From: Microbulbifer sp. YPW1
Lineage (GTDB): Bacteria > Pseudomonadota > Gammaproteobacteria > Pseudomonadales > Cellvibrionaceae
Length of the DNA stretch: 64,000 nt
Assembly (NCBI RefSeq): GCF_013367775.1
Contig: NZ_CP055157.1
Location: 62,001 to 126,000 of the forward strand
Direction of reading: 5' to 3'
The notes below the pieces were generated by a model that did not search any database, had not been told where the DNA came from, and worked only from the letters and a program-made list of their open reading frames with translations. Of the stretch, positions 35,160-45,696 are shown piece after piece. The translations under genes were made by a program, and so were the position numbers. Within the stretch, counting starts at the first letter, position 1; every line of letters begins with the position of its first letter.

Positions 35160-36098
35160 ATGTCCGGTCGCAAGAAAAACAGAAAGCATCGCCACGGCCA
35201 GCCCCCGAACGAGCTACTCAGTGAGCTCAACTCCCTGCGGGAGCTCCTCGGCAGCGATATGGAAGCGGATATCCCGCTGCTCGACCAGGTCGCCGGACCC
35301 AACCAATCTGAACAACCCCAAAGTGCCCCACCGGTCACAAAGCCACAACGTGCGCCACTAGCGGCCCAGCGCCCGCTGCAAGAGGCAGACCTGCCCATCC
35401 TGTTCAGCCCGGTGGATGAAGAGCCCGCGGAGGAATATGCCCCGCTGCTCAGCGATGCCGACCGGGAACTGTTGCGCCCACTGCAGAACCTGCCGCGCAG
35501 CACCAGCCCGCTGACCGAAAACAAACAGACGCCGGCAGAGAGCAACGCCACCCAGACCGAAAATACATCCGAAGAACAATCAGATATAAAGAAAACCAAT
35601 GGCGCCTCTTCCCGTGAAGAATTCCAACCCGGCCTCTTCGATCCCCAGCAAAAGCCCGCCAAGCCACTGCCGGTGACGGATGAGAAGGCAGGAAATGCGG
35701 AGAAGATTGAGGTGGAGCCCGCCTCCGCGCCTGACACACCCGCCATTGAGCGAAAAGCCCAGAGCGAGCGGAAACCGCTGCCGGCGGCGATGTCAGAAAA
35801 CCCCTTCCTGCCACCGCATATCCGCGCGCGCCTGACGGGGGGCAGAATTCCCCGCCCGGAACCCGATCAAGCATCAGAGGCAAAGCCCTCCATAGAGGAA
35901 GAGCCCGATACGCCATCGGAGCCGCAAAACGCGCAACCCGCGGATACAGGCAAAGAACAAGAAACCGGTCCCAGCGATCGCGAGCGCCTTATTGAGCAGT
36001 TGATGGCCGAACAGCTGCCCGAGCTGGAGCGCCAGCTGCGCGCGAATATCACCCGGATGGTGAATGAGATCTACCCGGAAGAACTCGAATCCGAATGA
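35160..36098 (+). CDS. proline/glutamate-rich conserved protein between holC and valS
   Basis: 312 residues. A basic N-terminus (MSGRKKNRKHRHGQPPNELL) leads into LNSLRELLGSDMEADIPLLD (about 22-41), a short motif I have seen in uncharacterised proteins at this position in related genomes. Residues about 60-260 are disordered, rich in Pro, Glu and Gln. The end is helical: DRERLIEQLMAEQLPELERQ then LRANITRMVNEIYPEEL. No known domain. The conserved ends and position between holC and valS suggest a real protein, possibly linked to replication, but the function is unknown. Confidence 0.75.
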   Translation: MSGRKKNRKHRHGQPPNELLSELNSLRELLGSDMEADIPLLDQVAGPNQSEQPQSAPPVTKPQRAPLAAQRPLQEADLPILFSPVDEEPAEEYAPLLSDADRELLRPLQNLPRSTSPLTENKQTPAESNATQTENTSEEQSDIKKTNGASSREEFQPGLFDPQQKPAKPLPVTDEKAGNAEKIEVEPASAPDTPAIERKAQSERKPLPAAMSENPFLPPHIRARLTGGRIPRPEPDQASEAKPSIEEEPDTPSEPQNAQPADTGKEQETGPSDRERLIEQLMAEQLPELERQLRANITRMVNEIYPEELESE

Positions 36099-36169
36099 CC
36101 CAGCCCGGCCGATCGAGCAACCTGTCGAATCGGTTCCAGGCGCCAATTCAGGAAATCCCCGGCAACCTT

Positions 36170-36197
36170 TTGCCCCGACCGGCCCCGGCGGTATAAT
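36170..36197 (+). promoter_or_regulatory. candidate sigma-70 promoter of valS
   Basis: TTGCCC (36170-36175), a 16-bp spacer, and TATAAT (36192-36197). The -10 box is flanked by GGCGG and CCGCC. It lies about 105 bp before the valS ATG, which leaves a leader. Confidence 0.55.
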
Positions 36198-36301
36198 TCC
36201 GCCCCTTTTTATATACTCACCCATTCATTTCATCGCCCCGGTGTGACCGCGTATCCGGCCCCGGGCGGCAAAGCGATTCAAAGCAAGGCATTCCCCCGCG
36301 C

Positions 36302-39076
36302 ATGGACAAGACATACCAGCCCAACGCCATCGAACAGCAGTGGTACAAAACCTGGGAAGAAAACGGCTATTTCAAGCCGTCCGGTGATACCGAAGCCGAT
36401 CCTTACAGCATCATGATCCCGCCGCCGAACGTCACCGGCAGCCTGCACATGGGCCACGGCTTCCAGGAATCCATCATGGATGCCCTGATCCGCTACCACC
36501 GCATGAAGGGCGACAACACCCTGTGGCAAGTGGGCACCGACCACGCCGGTATCGCCACGCAGATGGTGGTAGAGCGCTTGCTGGCCGCTGAAGGCAAGTC
36601 CCGCCACGAGCTGGGCCGCGACAAGTTCATAGAGAAAGTTTGGGAGTGGAAGGAAGAGTCCGGCGGCAACATCACCCGCCAGCTGCGTCGCCTCGGCGCC
36701 AGCCCGGACTGGTCCCGCGAACGCTTCACCATGGACGACGGCTTCTACAAGGCTGTACAGGAAGTGTTCATCCGCCTGTATGAAGACGACCTGATCTACC
36801 GCGGCAAGCGCCTGGTGAACTGGGACCCGAAACTGCACACCGCAATTTCCGATCTGGAAGTGCTGAACGAGGAAGAACAGGGCCACCTGTGGCACTTCCG
36901 CTACCCGCTGACCGACGGCAGTGGCCACCTGGTGGTTGCCACCACCCGCCCGGAAACCATGCTCGGCGACACCGCTGTGGCAGTGCATCCGGAAGACGAG
37001 CGCTACAAGCACCTGATCGGCAAAACCATCAAGCTGCCGCTCGCGGACCGCGAGATTCCGATCATTGCCGACGACTACGTGGATCTGGAGTTCGGTACCG
37101 GCTGTGTGAAAATCACCCCGGCCCACGACTTCAACGACTACGAAATGGGCCAGCGCCACAATCTCGAGATGATTAACATCCTCGATCAGGACGCCAACCT
37201 GAACGACAACGTGCCGGAGAAATACCGCGGCATGGAGCGCTTCGCCGCGCGCCAGCAGGTAGTCGATGACCTGGATGCTCTCGGTCTGCTGGAAAAAATC
37301 GAGCCGCACACATTGAAAGTCCCCCGCGGTGACCGCTCCGGCGTGGTGATCGAGCCGTGGCTCACCGACCAGTGGTATGTGAAAACCCAGCCGCTGGCAG
37401 AAGAAGCCATCAAGGTCGTGGAAGACGGCCGCGTGGAATTCGTGCCCAAGAACTACGAGAACATGTACTTCTCCTGGATGCGCGATATTCAGGACTGGTG
37501 TATCTCCCGCCAGCTGTGGTGGGGGCACCGCATTCCGGCGTGGTACGACAACGAAGGCAAGGTCTACGTCGGTCGCAGCGAAGAAGAAGTGCGCAAGAAG
37601 CACAACCTGGGCGATATCGAATTGCGTCAGGACGACGACGTGCTCGACACCTGGTTCTCCTCCGGCCTGTGGACCTTCGGTACCCTGGGCTGGCCGGAAG
37701 AAACCCCGGAGCTGGCGGCATTCCACCCGACGAGCGTGCTGGTCACCGGTTTTGACATCATTTTCTTCTGGGTCGCGCGCATGATGATGCTGACCCTCTA
37801 CTTCAAGAAGGAAGTGCCCTTCCACACCGTGTACGTGCACGGCCTGGTGCGCGACAGCCACGGCCAGAAGATGTCCAAGTCCAAGGGCAACGTGCTCGAC
37901 CCCATCGACCTGATCGACGGTATCGACCTGGAAAGCCTGGTAGCCAAGCGCACCACTGGCATGATGCAGCCACACCTGCGCGAAAAGATCGAGAAGCAGA
38001 CCCGCAAGGAATTCCCCGAAGGCCTCGCCGCCTACGGCACCGACGCACTGCGTTACACCTATTACTCCCTTGCCTCTACCGGTCGCGACATCAAGTTCGA
38101 CGTTGGCCGTATCGAGGGTTTCCGCAACTTCTGCAACAAGATCTGGAACGCATCCCGCTATGTGCTGCAGAACTGCGATGGCCACGATTGCGGCCAGGAT
38201 GGCAGCGATGATTTCGAGCTGTCCATCGCCGATCGCTGGATCATCTCCCTGCTGCAGCGCACCGAAATCACTGTGAAAGAAGCGGTAGACAACTACCGGT
38301 TCGACCTCGCCTCCCAGGCACTGTACGACTTCATCTGGGGCGAGTACTGCAGCTGGTACCTGGAACTGTCCAAGCCGGTATTGTGGGACGACAACGCCAG
38401 CGATGCGGTGAAGAAAGGTACCCGTCGCACCCTGATCCGCGTGCTGGAAACCATCCTGCGCCTGCTACACCCGCTGATGCCGTATATCACCGAGGAAATC
38501 TGGCAGCGCGTGAAGGACCGGGCCGGCAAAGCCGGCGACACCATCATGTTGCAGCCCTACCCGGAAGCCAACGAACACCGCATCGACGAAAATGCCGAAG
38601 CGGCCATCGCCTGGCTGAAGGGCGTAATTGAGGGCGTGCGCAACATTCGCGGTGAGATGAATATCTCGCCGGCGAAGAAAATCCCGCTGATCCTGCGCAA
38701 CGGCTCCGCACGGGACGAAGACCTACTGAAGCAGACCCGCAGCCTGCTGACCAAGCTGGCCAGCCTCGACTCCATCGAATGGCTGGAGCAAGGTGCAACT
38801 GCACCGGCCTCCTCCACGGCACTGGTAGGCGACCTGGAATTGCTGGTACCCATGGCTGGTCTGATTGACGTGGCGGCGGAAAGTGCGCGCCTGCAGAAAG
38901 AAATCGACAAGCTGGACAAAGAGATTGCGCGGGTTAACGGCAAACTGAACAACCCGAAATTTGTCGACAAGGCTCCCGAAGCCGTGGTCAACAAGGAAAA
39001 AGACAGATTGGTCGAATTCGAGAGTGCCCGCTCTCGCCTGCAGCAGCAGCTGGAGGAAATCAGCCAGCTGTCGTAA
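36302..39076 (+). CDS. valS: valine--tRNA ligase
   Basis: 924 residues, class I synthetase. HIGH-equivalent HMGH at 49-52 in [19 protein letters not shown] at 523-527. The editing CP1 domain lies between ([20 protein letters not shown] at about 204-223). The anticodon-binding region follows, and the C-terminal coiled-coil arm begins near residue 860 ([20 protein letters not shown]). Full length and intact. A good terminator follows. Confidence 0.98.
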   Translation: MDKTYQPNAIEQQWYKTWEENGYFKPSGDTEADPYSIMIPPPNVTGSLHMGHGFQESIMDALIRYHRMKGDNTLWQVGTDHAGIATQMVVERLLAAEGKSRHELGRDKFIEKVWEWKEESGGNITRQLRRLGASPDWSRERFTMDDGFYKAVQEVFIRLYEDDLIYRGKRLVNWDPKLHTAISDLEVLNEEEQGHLWHFRYPLTDGSGHLVVATTRPETMLGDTAVAVHPEDERYKHLIGKTIKLPLADREIPIIADDYVDLEFGTGCVKITPAHDFNDYEMGQRHNLEMINILDQDANLNDNVPEKYRGMERFAARQQVVDDLDALGLLEKIEPHTLKVPRGDRSGVVIEPWLTDQWYVKTQPLAEEAIKVVEDGRVEFVPKNYENMYFSWMRDIQDWCISRQLWWGHRIPAWYDNEGKVYVGRSEEEVRKKHNLGDIELRQDDDVLDTWFSSGLWTFGTLGWPEETPELAAFHPTSVLVTGFDIIFFWVARMMMLTLYFKKEVPFHTVYVHGLVRDSHGQKMSKSKGNVLDPIDLIDGIDLESLVAKRTTGMMQPHLREKIEKQTRKEFPEGLAAYGTDALRYTYYSLASTGRDIKFDVGRIEGFRNFCNKIWNASRYVLQNCDGHDCGQDGSDDFELSIADRWIISLLQRTEITVKEAVDNYRFDLASQALYDFIWGEYCSWYLELSKPVLWDDNASDAVKKGTRRTLIRVLETILRLLHPLMPYITEEIWQRVKDRAGKAGDTIMLQPYPEANEHRIDENAEAAIAWLKGVIEGVRNIRGEMNISPAKKIPLILRNGSARDEDLLKQTRSLLTKLASLDSIEWLEQGATAPASSTALVGDLELLVPMAGLIDVAAESARLQKEIDKLDKEIARVNGKLNNPKFVDKAPEAVVNKEKDRLVEFESARSRLQQQLEEISQLS

Positions 39077-39103
39077 GTTGACCGATTTGCACAAGTGATA
39101 CTG

Positions 39104-39126
39104 GCGGGGGCGAAAGCCCCCGCTTT
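39104..39126 (+). terminator. terminator of valS
   Basis: 8-bp stem GCGGGGGC (39104-39111) with GCCCCCGC (39116-39123), GAAA tetraloop, then TTT. It lies 27 bp past the valS stop. Confidence 0.85.
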
Positions 39127-39342
39127 CCCGCACCTCTTACCAGTTTCTTCCCCCTGTTTCTCCTTACCGGTTCTTCGCGCTCTCCCGTTCTCCTCTACCA
39201 ATTCCCTTCTGCTGGCGATTTTGTCCATAAGTTAAACACTCGGGGCGCCCCACTCCTTATGCCGGCGCGTTCACCAACGATGTATGGACTATCCTGAGGA
39301 CAACCTTTTCCTGCCGCCCTTACAGCAAAACGGGCTAAGTCT

Positions 39343-41409
39343 ATGCATAACCCAAAGTCTTCGGAGAATTCATCCAAAGCCACCGCTGATGAGGCACGCC
39401 TCAAACCTCAGGTGTTTTACAGTTCCGTCATTGGCATCACGCTCTTTTCCCTGTGGGCCATGTTTTTCACCGAGCAGGCCGGCAAAGTCATCTACGGCGT
39501 ACTCGCGTGGATTTCAGGCAGCTTCGGCTGGCTTTACTTTCTTGCAATCGTCGCTTACCTCGTTTTCGTCATTGTTGTCGCACTGTCCAAATACGGAGAT
39601 ATCAAACTGGGGCCGGACCATGCGGAGCCAGAGTTCAATGTGGTCACCTGGGCGGCCATGCTGTTCGCGGCGGGCATCGGTATCGACCTGATTTTCTACT
39701 GCATTGTCGAACCACTCACCCAGTTCATCGCTCCGCCAACGGGTGAGGGCGGCACCATTGAAGCCGCTCGTCAGGCCATGGCCATCACCTTCCTGCACTG
39801 GGGATTATCGGGCTGGGGCGTCTATACCCTGGTGGGCATGTCACTGGCGTTTTTCAGTTATCGCCACGGACTGCCCCTGACCATCCGCTCCGCACTCTAC
39901 CCCCTGTTTGGCAAGCGTATTTACGGCCCGATCGGAACGTCCGTGGATATTGCCGCGGTGCTGGGTACGGTGTTTGGCGTCGCCACCAGCCTCGGCATTG
40001 GCATCATCCAGCTCAACTTCGGCCTGAAATATATGTTCGGCGTACCCGAGGGTACCGCGACCCAGGCAGTGCTCGCGGTGCTGATCGTGGTGTTTGCAGC
40101 AATCTCGGCCGCTACCGGTGTTGAACGCGGCATTCGACGACTGTCTGAATTCAATATGCTGCTCGCCATCGCGCTGATGCTGTTTGTGTTACTTAGTGGC
40201 AAAACCCGCTTTCTGCTGGATGCGTTCGTTACCAACCTCGGCGATTACATACAGCACTTTGTCGAGTTGTCTTTCAATACGTTTGCCTTCGATCCACCAC
40301 AGGACTGGCTCAACGCCTGGACCATCTTCTTCTGGGCCTGGTGGATTGCCTGGGGACCGTTTGTGGGGCTGTTTCTCGCGCGCATCTCCCGCGGCCGTAC
40401 TATCCGCTCGTTTGTCGCCGGCACGCTGATACTGCCCTTTATGTTTATGGCAGCGTGGATGGCAATCATGGGTAACGCCGCTATCGATATGGTGCTGGGG
40501 GGCGCGGCAGAGTTTGGCAAGGAGGCCACAGCAAATCCCGGCTCTGCCATTTACCTGTTCCTGGAGCAGATGCCCTGGACCACGCTGACCACCATTGCGG
40601 TCACCATTCTCTCCATTGTGTTCTTCGTCACTTCCGGCGACTCCGGCTCACTGGTGCTGTCCAACCTCACCTGTCGGCTGGAGGACCCCAATCACGATGC
40701 ACCACCCTGGATGCGCGTGCTCTGGGCGGCCATTATCGGCATCGTTACTCTCTCGTTATTGATGACCGATGGACTGGCAGCACTGCAAAGTGCCGTGGTG
40801 ATCATGGGGCTGCCTTTTGCCTTCGTCCTGATTCTGATGATGCTCGGGCTCTCCAAGGCACTGCGCCTGGAAGGTCTTAAATCCGCAAGTATGCAGGACG
40901 CCTTGTCCGGTCATTTATCTGGCCGAACCGTCTCCCGCGAAGGACACAGCAACTGGAGTCAGCGGCTTGCCCGTGCAATCAGCTTCCCGACCTTCAAACA
41001 GGTGGAACAGTTTATCGAGCGCACCGTGCGGCCCGCGTTCGAGGCGGTAAAAGAGGAGCTTTCCGAGAAAGGCTATCCGGTAAACATTACTGAGGGTGGC
41101 GGTGATGACCTGCACGTAGCACTGAATGTAACACTCGGTGAGGAGGTGGACTTTACCTATCAGGTATGGCCGCGACAGTGTTCCATGCCTGCATTCACCC
41201 TGCGCGCCGAGCAACCCCGGTCCAGCTATTTCCGGTTGGAACCGCACCTGCGCGAAGGCGGGCTTACCTACGACCTCATGGGCTATACCCGCGAACAGGT
41301 GATCGGCGATATCGTCGATCACTTCGAGGCGCACCTGCAGTACCTGCACATGCGCCGAGAGCTCGCCACGCGCACCCCCGGTGAGGAAGATGAACCCGGC
41401 CCCGCTTGA
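39343..41409 (+). CDS. betT: choline/betaine BCCT-family transporter BetT
   Basis: 688 residues. Twelve hydrophobic segments lie between about 25 and 510, followed by a cytoplasmic tail of about 175 residues, the layout of E. coli BetT (677). AAMLFAAGIGIDLIFYCIVE (about 104-123) is the BetT form of the BCCT glycine motif. The substrate-binding tryptophans lie in FFWAWWIAWGPFVGLFLARI (about 329-348). The tail (QRLARAISFPTFKQVEQF onward) is thought to sense osmotic state. Its stop overlaps the region just before betA, so the two genes are co-transcribed. Choline uptake would feed BetA and BetB. Confidence 0.93.
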   Translation: MHNPKSSENSSKATADEARLKPQVFYSSVIGITLFSLWAMFFTEQAGKVIYGVLAWISGSFGWLYFLAIVAYLVFVIVVALSKYGDIKLGPDHAEPEFNVVTWAAMLFAAGIGIDLIFYCIVEPLTQFIAPPTGEGGTIEAARQAMAITFLHWGLSGWGVYTLVGMSLAFFSYRHGLPLTIRSALYPLFGKRIYGPIGTSVDIAAVLGTVFGVATSLGIGIIQLNFGLKYMFGVPEGTATQAVLAVLIVVFAAISAATGVERGIRRLSEFNMLLAIALMLFVLLSGKTRFLLDAFVTNLGDYIQHFVELSFNTFAFDPPQDWLNAWTIFFWAWWIAWGPFVGLFLARISRGRTIRSFVAGTLILPFMFMAAWMAIMGNAAIDMVLGGAAEFGKEATANPGSAIYLFLEQMPWTTLTTIAVTILSIVFFVTSGDSGSLVLSNLTCRLEDPNHDAPPWMRVLWAAIIGIVTLSLLMTDGLAALQSAVVIMGLPFAFVLILMMLGLSKALRLEGLKSASMQDALSGHLSGRTVSREGHSNWSQRLARAISFPTFKQVEQFIERTVRPAFEAVKEELSEKGYPVNITEGGGDDLHVALNVTLGEEVDFTYQVWPRQCSMPAFTLRAEQPRSSYFRLEPHLREGGLTYDLMGYTREQVIGDIVDHFEAHLQYLHMRRELATRTPGEEDEPGPA

Positions 41410-41417
41410 GAACTGCA

Positions 41418-43106
41418 ATGACCGAATCCAATTTTGACCAGACTTTCGATTACATCGTGGTCGGCGCCGGTTCCGCCGGTGCCGTCGTCGCCAGCCGCCT
41501 CTCCGAGGATCGGGACACCGGTGTGCTGTTGCTGGAATTTGGCGGCAAAGACAATTCCATTTTCATCCGTATGCCGACGGCACTGTCGATCCCGCTCAAT
41601 ATGCCGAAGTACGACTGGGAGTTTTACACCGAGCCGGAACCGGGATTAAAGAACCGGCGTATTCATCAGGCTCGCGGCAAGGTCATCGGCGGTTCATCGT
41701 CGATCAATGGCATGGCCTTCGTGCGCGGCTGCAAGGGCGATTACGAAGAGTGGGCACAGCAGGGGGCAAACGGGTGGGCCTATGCCGATGTTCTGCCGTA
41801 TTTCAGGCGTTCGGAAACCTGTGTTTACGGTGAGGATGATTATCGCGGCGGTGAGGGTCCCATCACTGCCTGCAATGGCAACAATATGCAAAACCCGCTT
41901 TACCGCGCCTTTATCGAAGCGGGCAAGCAAGCGGGCTACGGCTATACCGAGGATTACAACGGTTATCGCCAGGAAGGGTTCGGGCGTATGGATATGTCCG
42001 TACGCGACGGCGTCCGCTGCTCTACCGCCCTGGCCTATCTCAAGCCGGCCCTGTCGCGCCGTAATCTCGAGCTGAAGATGCACGCCCTCACTACGCGGGT
42101 CATCATGGAAGGCAAGAAAGCCATCGGGGTCGAGTACGAGCAACATGGCAAAACATTTCGTGCGCGCGCGAAACGCGAAGTCATTCTCTCCGCCAGTGCC
42201 TTCAACTCTCCCAAGCTGTTGATGCTTTCCGGTATCGGCCCCGCGGCACACCTGAAAGAGCACGGCATTGACGTGGTCCACGACCTGCCAGGCGTGGGGC
42301 AAAACCTGCACGATCACCTGGAAGTCTGGGTACAGCAGGAATGTACCCAGAATATCACCCTGAACGGCGCGCTAGGGCCACTCTCCAAAGCGTGGATCGG
42401 TCTCCAGTGGCTGCTGTTCAAGCGCGGTCTCGGTGCCTCCAACCATTTCGAATCCAACGGCTATATCCGCAGTCGCGAGGGGCTGGAATGGCCGGACATT
42501 CAGTATCATTTCCTCGCCGGCGCCATCGCCTACGACGGCTCCAGTGCGGTCAAGGGTCACGGCTTCCAGGCACACCTTGGCTGCAACAAACCGCTCAGCC
42601 GTGGCTGGGTGAAACTGAAATCCAGCGACCCACGGCAACAGCCGGAGATGTTCTTTAACTATCTGGATCGGGAAGAAGACAAGCAGGCATTCCGCGCCGG
42701 GTTACAGTTTACGCGGGAGATCTTTGCCCAATCGGCCATGGATCCCTACCGTGGCCGGGAGATTGAGCCCGGCATGGATGTTCAGAGTGACGATGAGATT
42801 GATAACTGGGTAGCAGAGTCCGCTGAAACCGCTTATCACCCGGCCGGTAGCTGCCGTATGGGGACAGATGACCTGGCCGTGGTGGATCCGGAATGCCGGG
42901 TACGCGGAGTGGAAAATCTGCGGGTGGTCGACTCTTCCATCATGCCCACGGTCACCAACGGCAACCTGAATGCCCCCACCATCATGATCGGGGAAAAAGG
43001 CGCGGACCATATTCGCGGAAAAGGCATGCTGCCCGCTTCCGATGCCGACAGCTACACCGCCAAGGATTGGCAAACCAGCCAGCGGGAGAAAGCCCCGCAG
43101 CGCTGA
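41418..43106 (+). CDS. betA: choline dehydrogenase BetA
   Basis: 562 residues, GMC oxidoreductase. FAD loop DYIVVGAGSAGAVVASRLS (11-29), signature GKVIGGSSSINGMAFVRG (about 87-104), and the active-site His at H474 in YHPAGSCRMG. BetA-type features include YEEWAQQGANGWAYADVLPY. BetA oxidises choline to betaine aldehyde at the inner membrane. Starts 8 bp after betT; ATG 41418 is preferred over an upstream TTG. Converges with betB, 10 bp apart. No betI repressor gene is in the window. Confidence 0.93.
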   Translation: MTESNFDQTFDYIVVGAGSAGAVVASRLSEDRDTGVLLLEFGGKDNSIFIRMPTALSIPLNMPKYDWEFYTEPEPGLKNRRIHQARGKVIGGSSSINGMAFVRGCKGDYEEWAQQGANGWAYADVLPYFRRSETCVYGEDDYRGGEGPITACNGNNMQNPLYRAFIEAGKQAGYGYTEDYNGYRQEGFGRMDMSVRDGVRCSTALAYLKPALSRRNLELKMHALTTRVIMEGKKAIGVEYEQHGKTFRARAKREVILSASAFNSPKLLMLSGIGPAAHLKEHGIDVVHDLPGVGQNLHDHLEVWVQQECTQNITLNGALGPLSKAWIGLQWLLFKRGLGASNHFESNGYIRSREGLEWPDIQYHFLAGAIAYDGSSAVKGHGFQAHLGCNKPLSRGWVKLKSSDPRQQPEMFFNYLDREEDKQAFRAGLQFTREIFAQSAMDPYRGREIEPGMDVQSDDEIDNWVAESAETAYHPAGSCRMGTDDLAVVDPECRVRGVENLRVVDSSIMPTVTNGNLNAPTIMIGEKGADHIRGKGMLPASDADSYTAKDWQTSQREKAPQR

Positions 43107-43116
43107 GCCTGCTGAA

Positions 43117-44580
43117 TCAGTACGGCGCTTCTACATCGCCTTCGGCCACATAAACCGTCTTGAGTTTGGTGTAGTGCTCGAAGGCGCGGCGGCTGTTTTC
43201 CTTGCCGAGACCCGATTGCTTGAAACCGCCAAACGGCATTTCCACCGGGGTCAGGTTGTAGGCATTGATCCACACGATGCCCGCATCCAGACGATCGGCG
43301 ATACGATGGGCACGCTGAATATCTTTGGTGAAGACACCGCCAGCGAGTCCGAATTCGGTCTGGTTGGCCCGTTCGATCACTTCGTCTTCGGAACTAAAAC
43401 CCAGTAGCGACAGCACCGGGCCAAAAATCTCTTCCCGCACGATTGTCATCTTGTCGTCGAGACCATCAAAGATGGTGGGCTCGACAAAGTTACCCCCTTC
43501 GCAGCCCTCGACTTTAGCCTGTCCGCCACCGGTGAGTAACTTGCCCCCCTCCTGCTTGCCTTTTTCGATATAGCTCAGCACGCCGGCCATATGATCCGCG
43601 CTGATCATGGGCCCCACATCGGTGTCCGGGTCCAGAGGATCCCCCAGCTTGAGTTTTTTGGTGCGGGCAACCAGCTTGTCCACGAATTTCTCGCGAATCG
43701 ATTCGTGCACAAACACCCGGGTACTATTAGTACAGATCTGTCCCTGGGTATAAAAATTACCGAGCAAGGCAGCACCAACCGCGTTGTCCAGGTCCGCGTC
43801 CTCAAACACGATCAGCGGCGACTTGCCCCCCAGTTCAAGGGTCACGCTTTTCAGGGAGTCCGCAGCAGCACGCATCACCGCCTTGCCGGTGCCTACTTCC
43901 CCCGTCAGTGAAACCTTGGCGATCCCCGGGTGTGCGGTGAGCATTTTTCCCGTATCCGCCATCCCCTGAACCACATTGAATACCCCGTCAGGCAGGCCTG
44001 CCTGCTTGTAGATTTCAGCCAGTTTCAGGGCAGATAACGGTGTCAGCTCCGCTGGTTTGAATACCATGGCATTGCCGGCGGCCAATGCGGGAGCAGACTT
44101 CCAGGCGGCAATCTGGATGGGATAATTCCACGCGCCGATACCGGCACAGATACCAATCGGCTCGGGCCGGGTGTAGAAGAAGCCTCCGGGAACAACCTGG
44201 TACTCTCCCTGCAATGACGCCGCCTGCCCGCCGAAAAACTCAAGGCAATCGGCTGCAGAACCGATGTCGGCTTCCGGCGTTTCCGCGAGTGGCTTGCCGC
44301 CATCCAGAGACTCGAGGCGTGCCAGCTCGTCACAGTTGTCCCGCAACAGCTGGGCCGCCTTTACCAGTACACGACCGCGCTCGGCCCCACTCAATGCAGA
44401 CCATTCCGCCTGCCCGCGCTTTGCAGACGCGACAGCCTTATCCACTTCAGCCTGCCCGGCTTGCGCAACCCGGCAGATGACCTTGCCGGTCGCGGGGTTG
44501 ATGGTGTCAAAGAACTGGCTTTTTTCCGGCGCCACATACTCACCGTGAATCCAGAGTAACTGATCGTCCATATCCGGCAT
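43117..44580 (-). CDS. betB: betaine-aldehyde dehydrogenase BetB
   Basis: 487 residues. Catalytic cysteine C283 in YTQGQICTNSTRVFVHESI, with the general-base Glu in SVTLELGGKSPLIVFEDADL (about 246-265) and the NAD segment GNAMVFKPAELTPLSALKLA (about 162-181). BetB oxidises betaine aldehyde to glycine betaine, finishing the pathway begun by BetT and BetA. It lies convergent to betA rather than in the same operon, so it needs its own promoter. GGGGAAAGG precedes the ATG. Confidence 0.95.
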   Translation of the reverse strand: MPDMDDQLLWIHGEYVAPEKSQFFDTINPATGKVICRVAQAGQAEVDKAVASAKRGQAEWSALSGAERGRVLVKAAQLLRDNCDELARLESLDGGKPLAETPEADIGSAADCLEFFGGQAASLQGEYQVVPGGFFYTRPEPIGICAGIGAWNYPIQIAAWKSAPALAAGNAMVFKPAELTPLSALKLAEIYKQAGLPDGVFNVVQGMADTGKMLTAHPGIAKVSLTGEVGTGKAVMRAAADSLKSVTLELGGKSPLIVFEDADLDNAVGAALLGNFYTQGQICTNSTRVFVHESIREKFVDKLVARTKKLKLGDPLDPDTDVGPMISADHMAGVLSYIEKGKQEGGKLLTGGGQAKVEGCEGGNFVEPTIFDGLDDKMTIVREEIFGPVLSLLGFSSEDEVIERANQTEFGLAGGVFTKDIQRAHRIADRLDAGIVWINAYNLTPVEMPFGGFKQSGLGKENSRRAFEHYTKLKTVYVAEGDVEAPY

Positions 44581-44677
44581 CCTTTCCCCTCACCTCTGGT
44601 GAGATTCCTAATAACTGTGATTACCTGAAGACACTGCGCACTCAAAAAACCAGGAGCACTCAGCAGCAGGAAAATGG

Positions 44678-45442
44678 CTAGAAACTGCGAGTAACGCCGA
44701 TAACAACGTCACCGTCGGTCAGCTTCGGGTTGGCGAGAAAGGGATCCACACCATCGGTATCGTACCAGCGCAGCCCGAAGCTCCAGTCATCGACCACATA
44801 ATCCACGCCAATATCCCAGTAGGTGAAATCCAGGTTGTCGTTACCGGAGCCAAACGTCTGCTCGCCGACGCGCAGTGACGGCGTCAACCCCGGACAAACT
44901 TCGTAACCGAGGGTTATTTCATAGGCGAGCGCAGAAACGCCATCGAGAAAATCATCGCCGAAATAGTTATCTGTCCACCAGACGCTGGGACTGGCAGAAA
45001 ATTTATCCTTGGAGTAATTGAGATAGGTATAAACCTCGGCGTAATCCAGACTGAATTCAGAGCCGGGATAGTTATAGCTCCAGTATCCAATATCAAAGTT
45101 GAAACCACTGTCGCCGATGTCTTTGGTAAAACCGATATATGGATCAATCTCCATACTGTTTCCGTTGCCGCCAAAATCCGTGTTTGACGCCCAGACGCCC
45201 AAATACAACCCGCCGTCGTGGGACCAATTGAAATCCCCCTGCACCTGAGGGCGGCCATTAGAGTTGGAGATACTGCGAAACATGTAATCACTTGCCATCA
45301 GCAAGCTGCCGGCAAAGGTACCCAAGGTGTCTTTCTCACTTTGGGATTCCTGCGCGAGGGATTTGGCAGCAAAACCGCTGAATAGAATGATCGCTATCAC
45401 CCCATGCAGGAAGCCAGCTCTTTGACGTAATTTTGCTTCCAT
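44678..45442 (-). CDS. TorF family putative porin
   Basis: 254 residues. A signal peptide spans about 1-30 (FLHGVIAIILFSGFAAKSLA). The mature chain has alternating strands: GTFAGSLLMASDYMFRSISN, then GLYLGVWASNTDFG, and EIDPYIGFTKDIGDSGFNFD, the TIGR02001/TorF pattern. It ends GVTRSF with the terminal Phe of an outer-membrane barrel. The family is a predicted porin without a known substrate. Start chosen at ATG 45442 (MEAKLRQ), which opens the signal; it lies 97 bp past the betB start, so a shared promoter is possible. Confidence 0.85.
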   Translation of the reverse strand: MEAKLRQRAGFLHGVIAIILFSGFAAKSLAQESQSEKDTLGTFAGSLLMASDYMFRSISNSNGRPQVQGDFNWSHDGGLYLGVWASNTDFGGNGNSMEIDPYIGFTKDIGDSGFNFDIGYWSYNYPGSEFSLDYAEVYTYLNYSKDKFSASPSVWWTDNYFGDDFLDGVSALAYEITLGYEVCPGLTPSLRVGEQTFGSGNDNLDFTYWDIGVDYVVDDWSFGLRWYDTDGVDPFLANPKLTDGDVVIGVTRSF

Positions 45443-45630
45443 GCCTTCTATCCTCGGATGTAATCTAAAAACACCCCTTACTGTAGGATAAGATTCAGGC
45501 GGTTCAAGGCAGGGCGCGGGATATAAATTCCGGCAAATTGACGGCATGTAAATCAGGACGGGGAAAGTCGATGCGCTGGTTTTGTCGGAATGGCATCCAT
45601 TCCGTCAGCAATACACGACTTACACAGACA

Positions 45631-45663
45631 AAAAAATGGCGAGCAAAATGCTCGCCATTTTTA
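45631..45663 (-). terminator. terminator of the ATP-grasp cassette
   Basis: Stem AATGGCGAGCA / TGCTCGCCATT (about 45635-45645 with 45649-45659), loop AAA, with A-runs and T-runs on both flanks. It lies 34 bp after the stop of the ligase gene on the minus strand and may serve both strands. Confidence 0.9.
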
Positions 45664-45696
45664 AATTCAAACCAAAGGTTTATCGACTGGTATGCA

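Noticed and set aside
36278..38185. 635-codon frame antisense to valS
   Set aside because: His/Val-rich shadow of valS, without ribosome site or domain.
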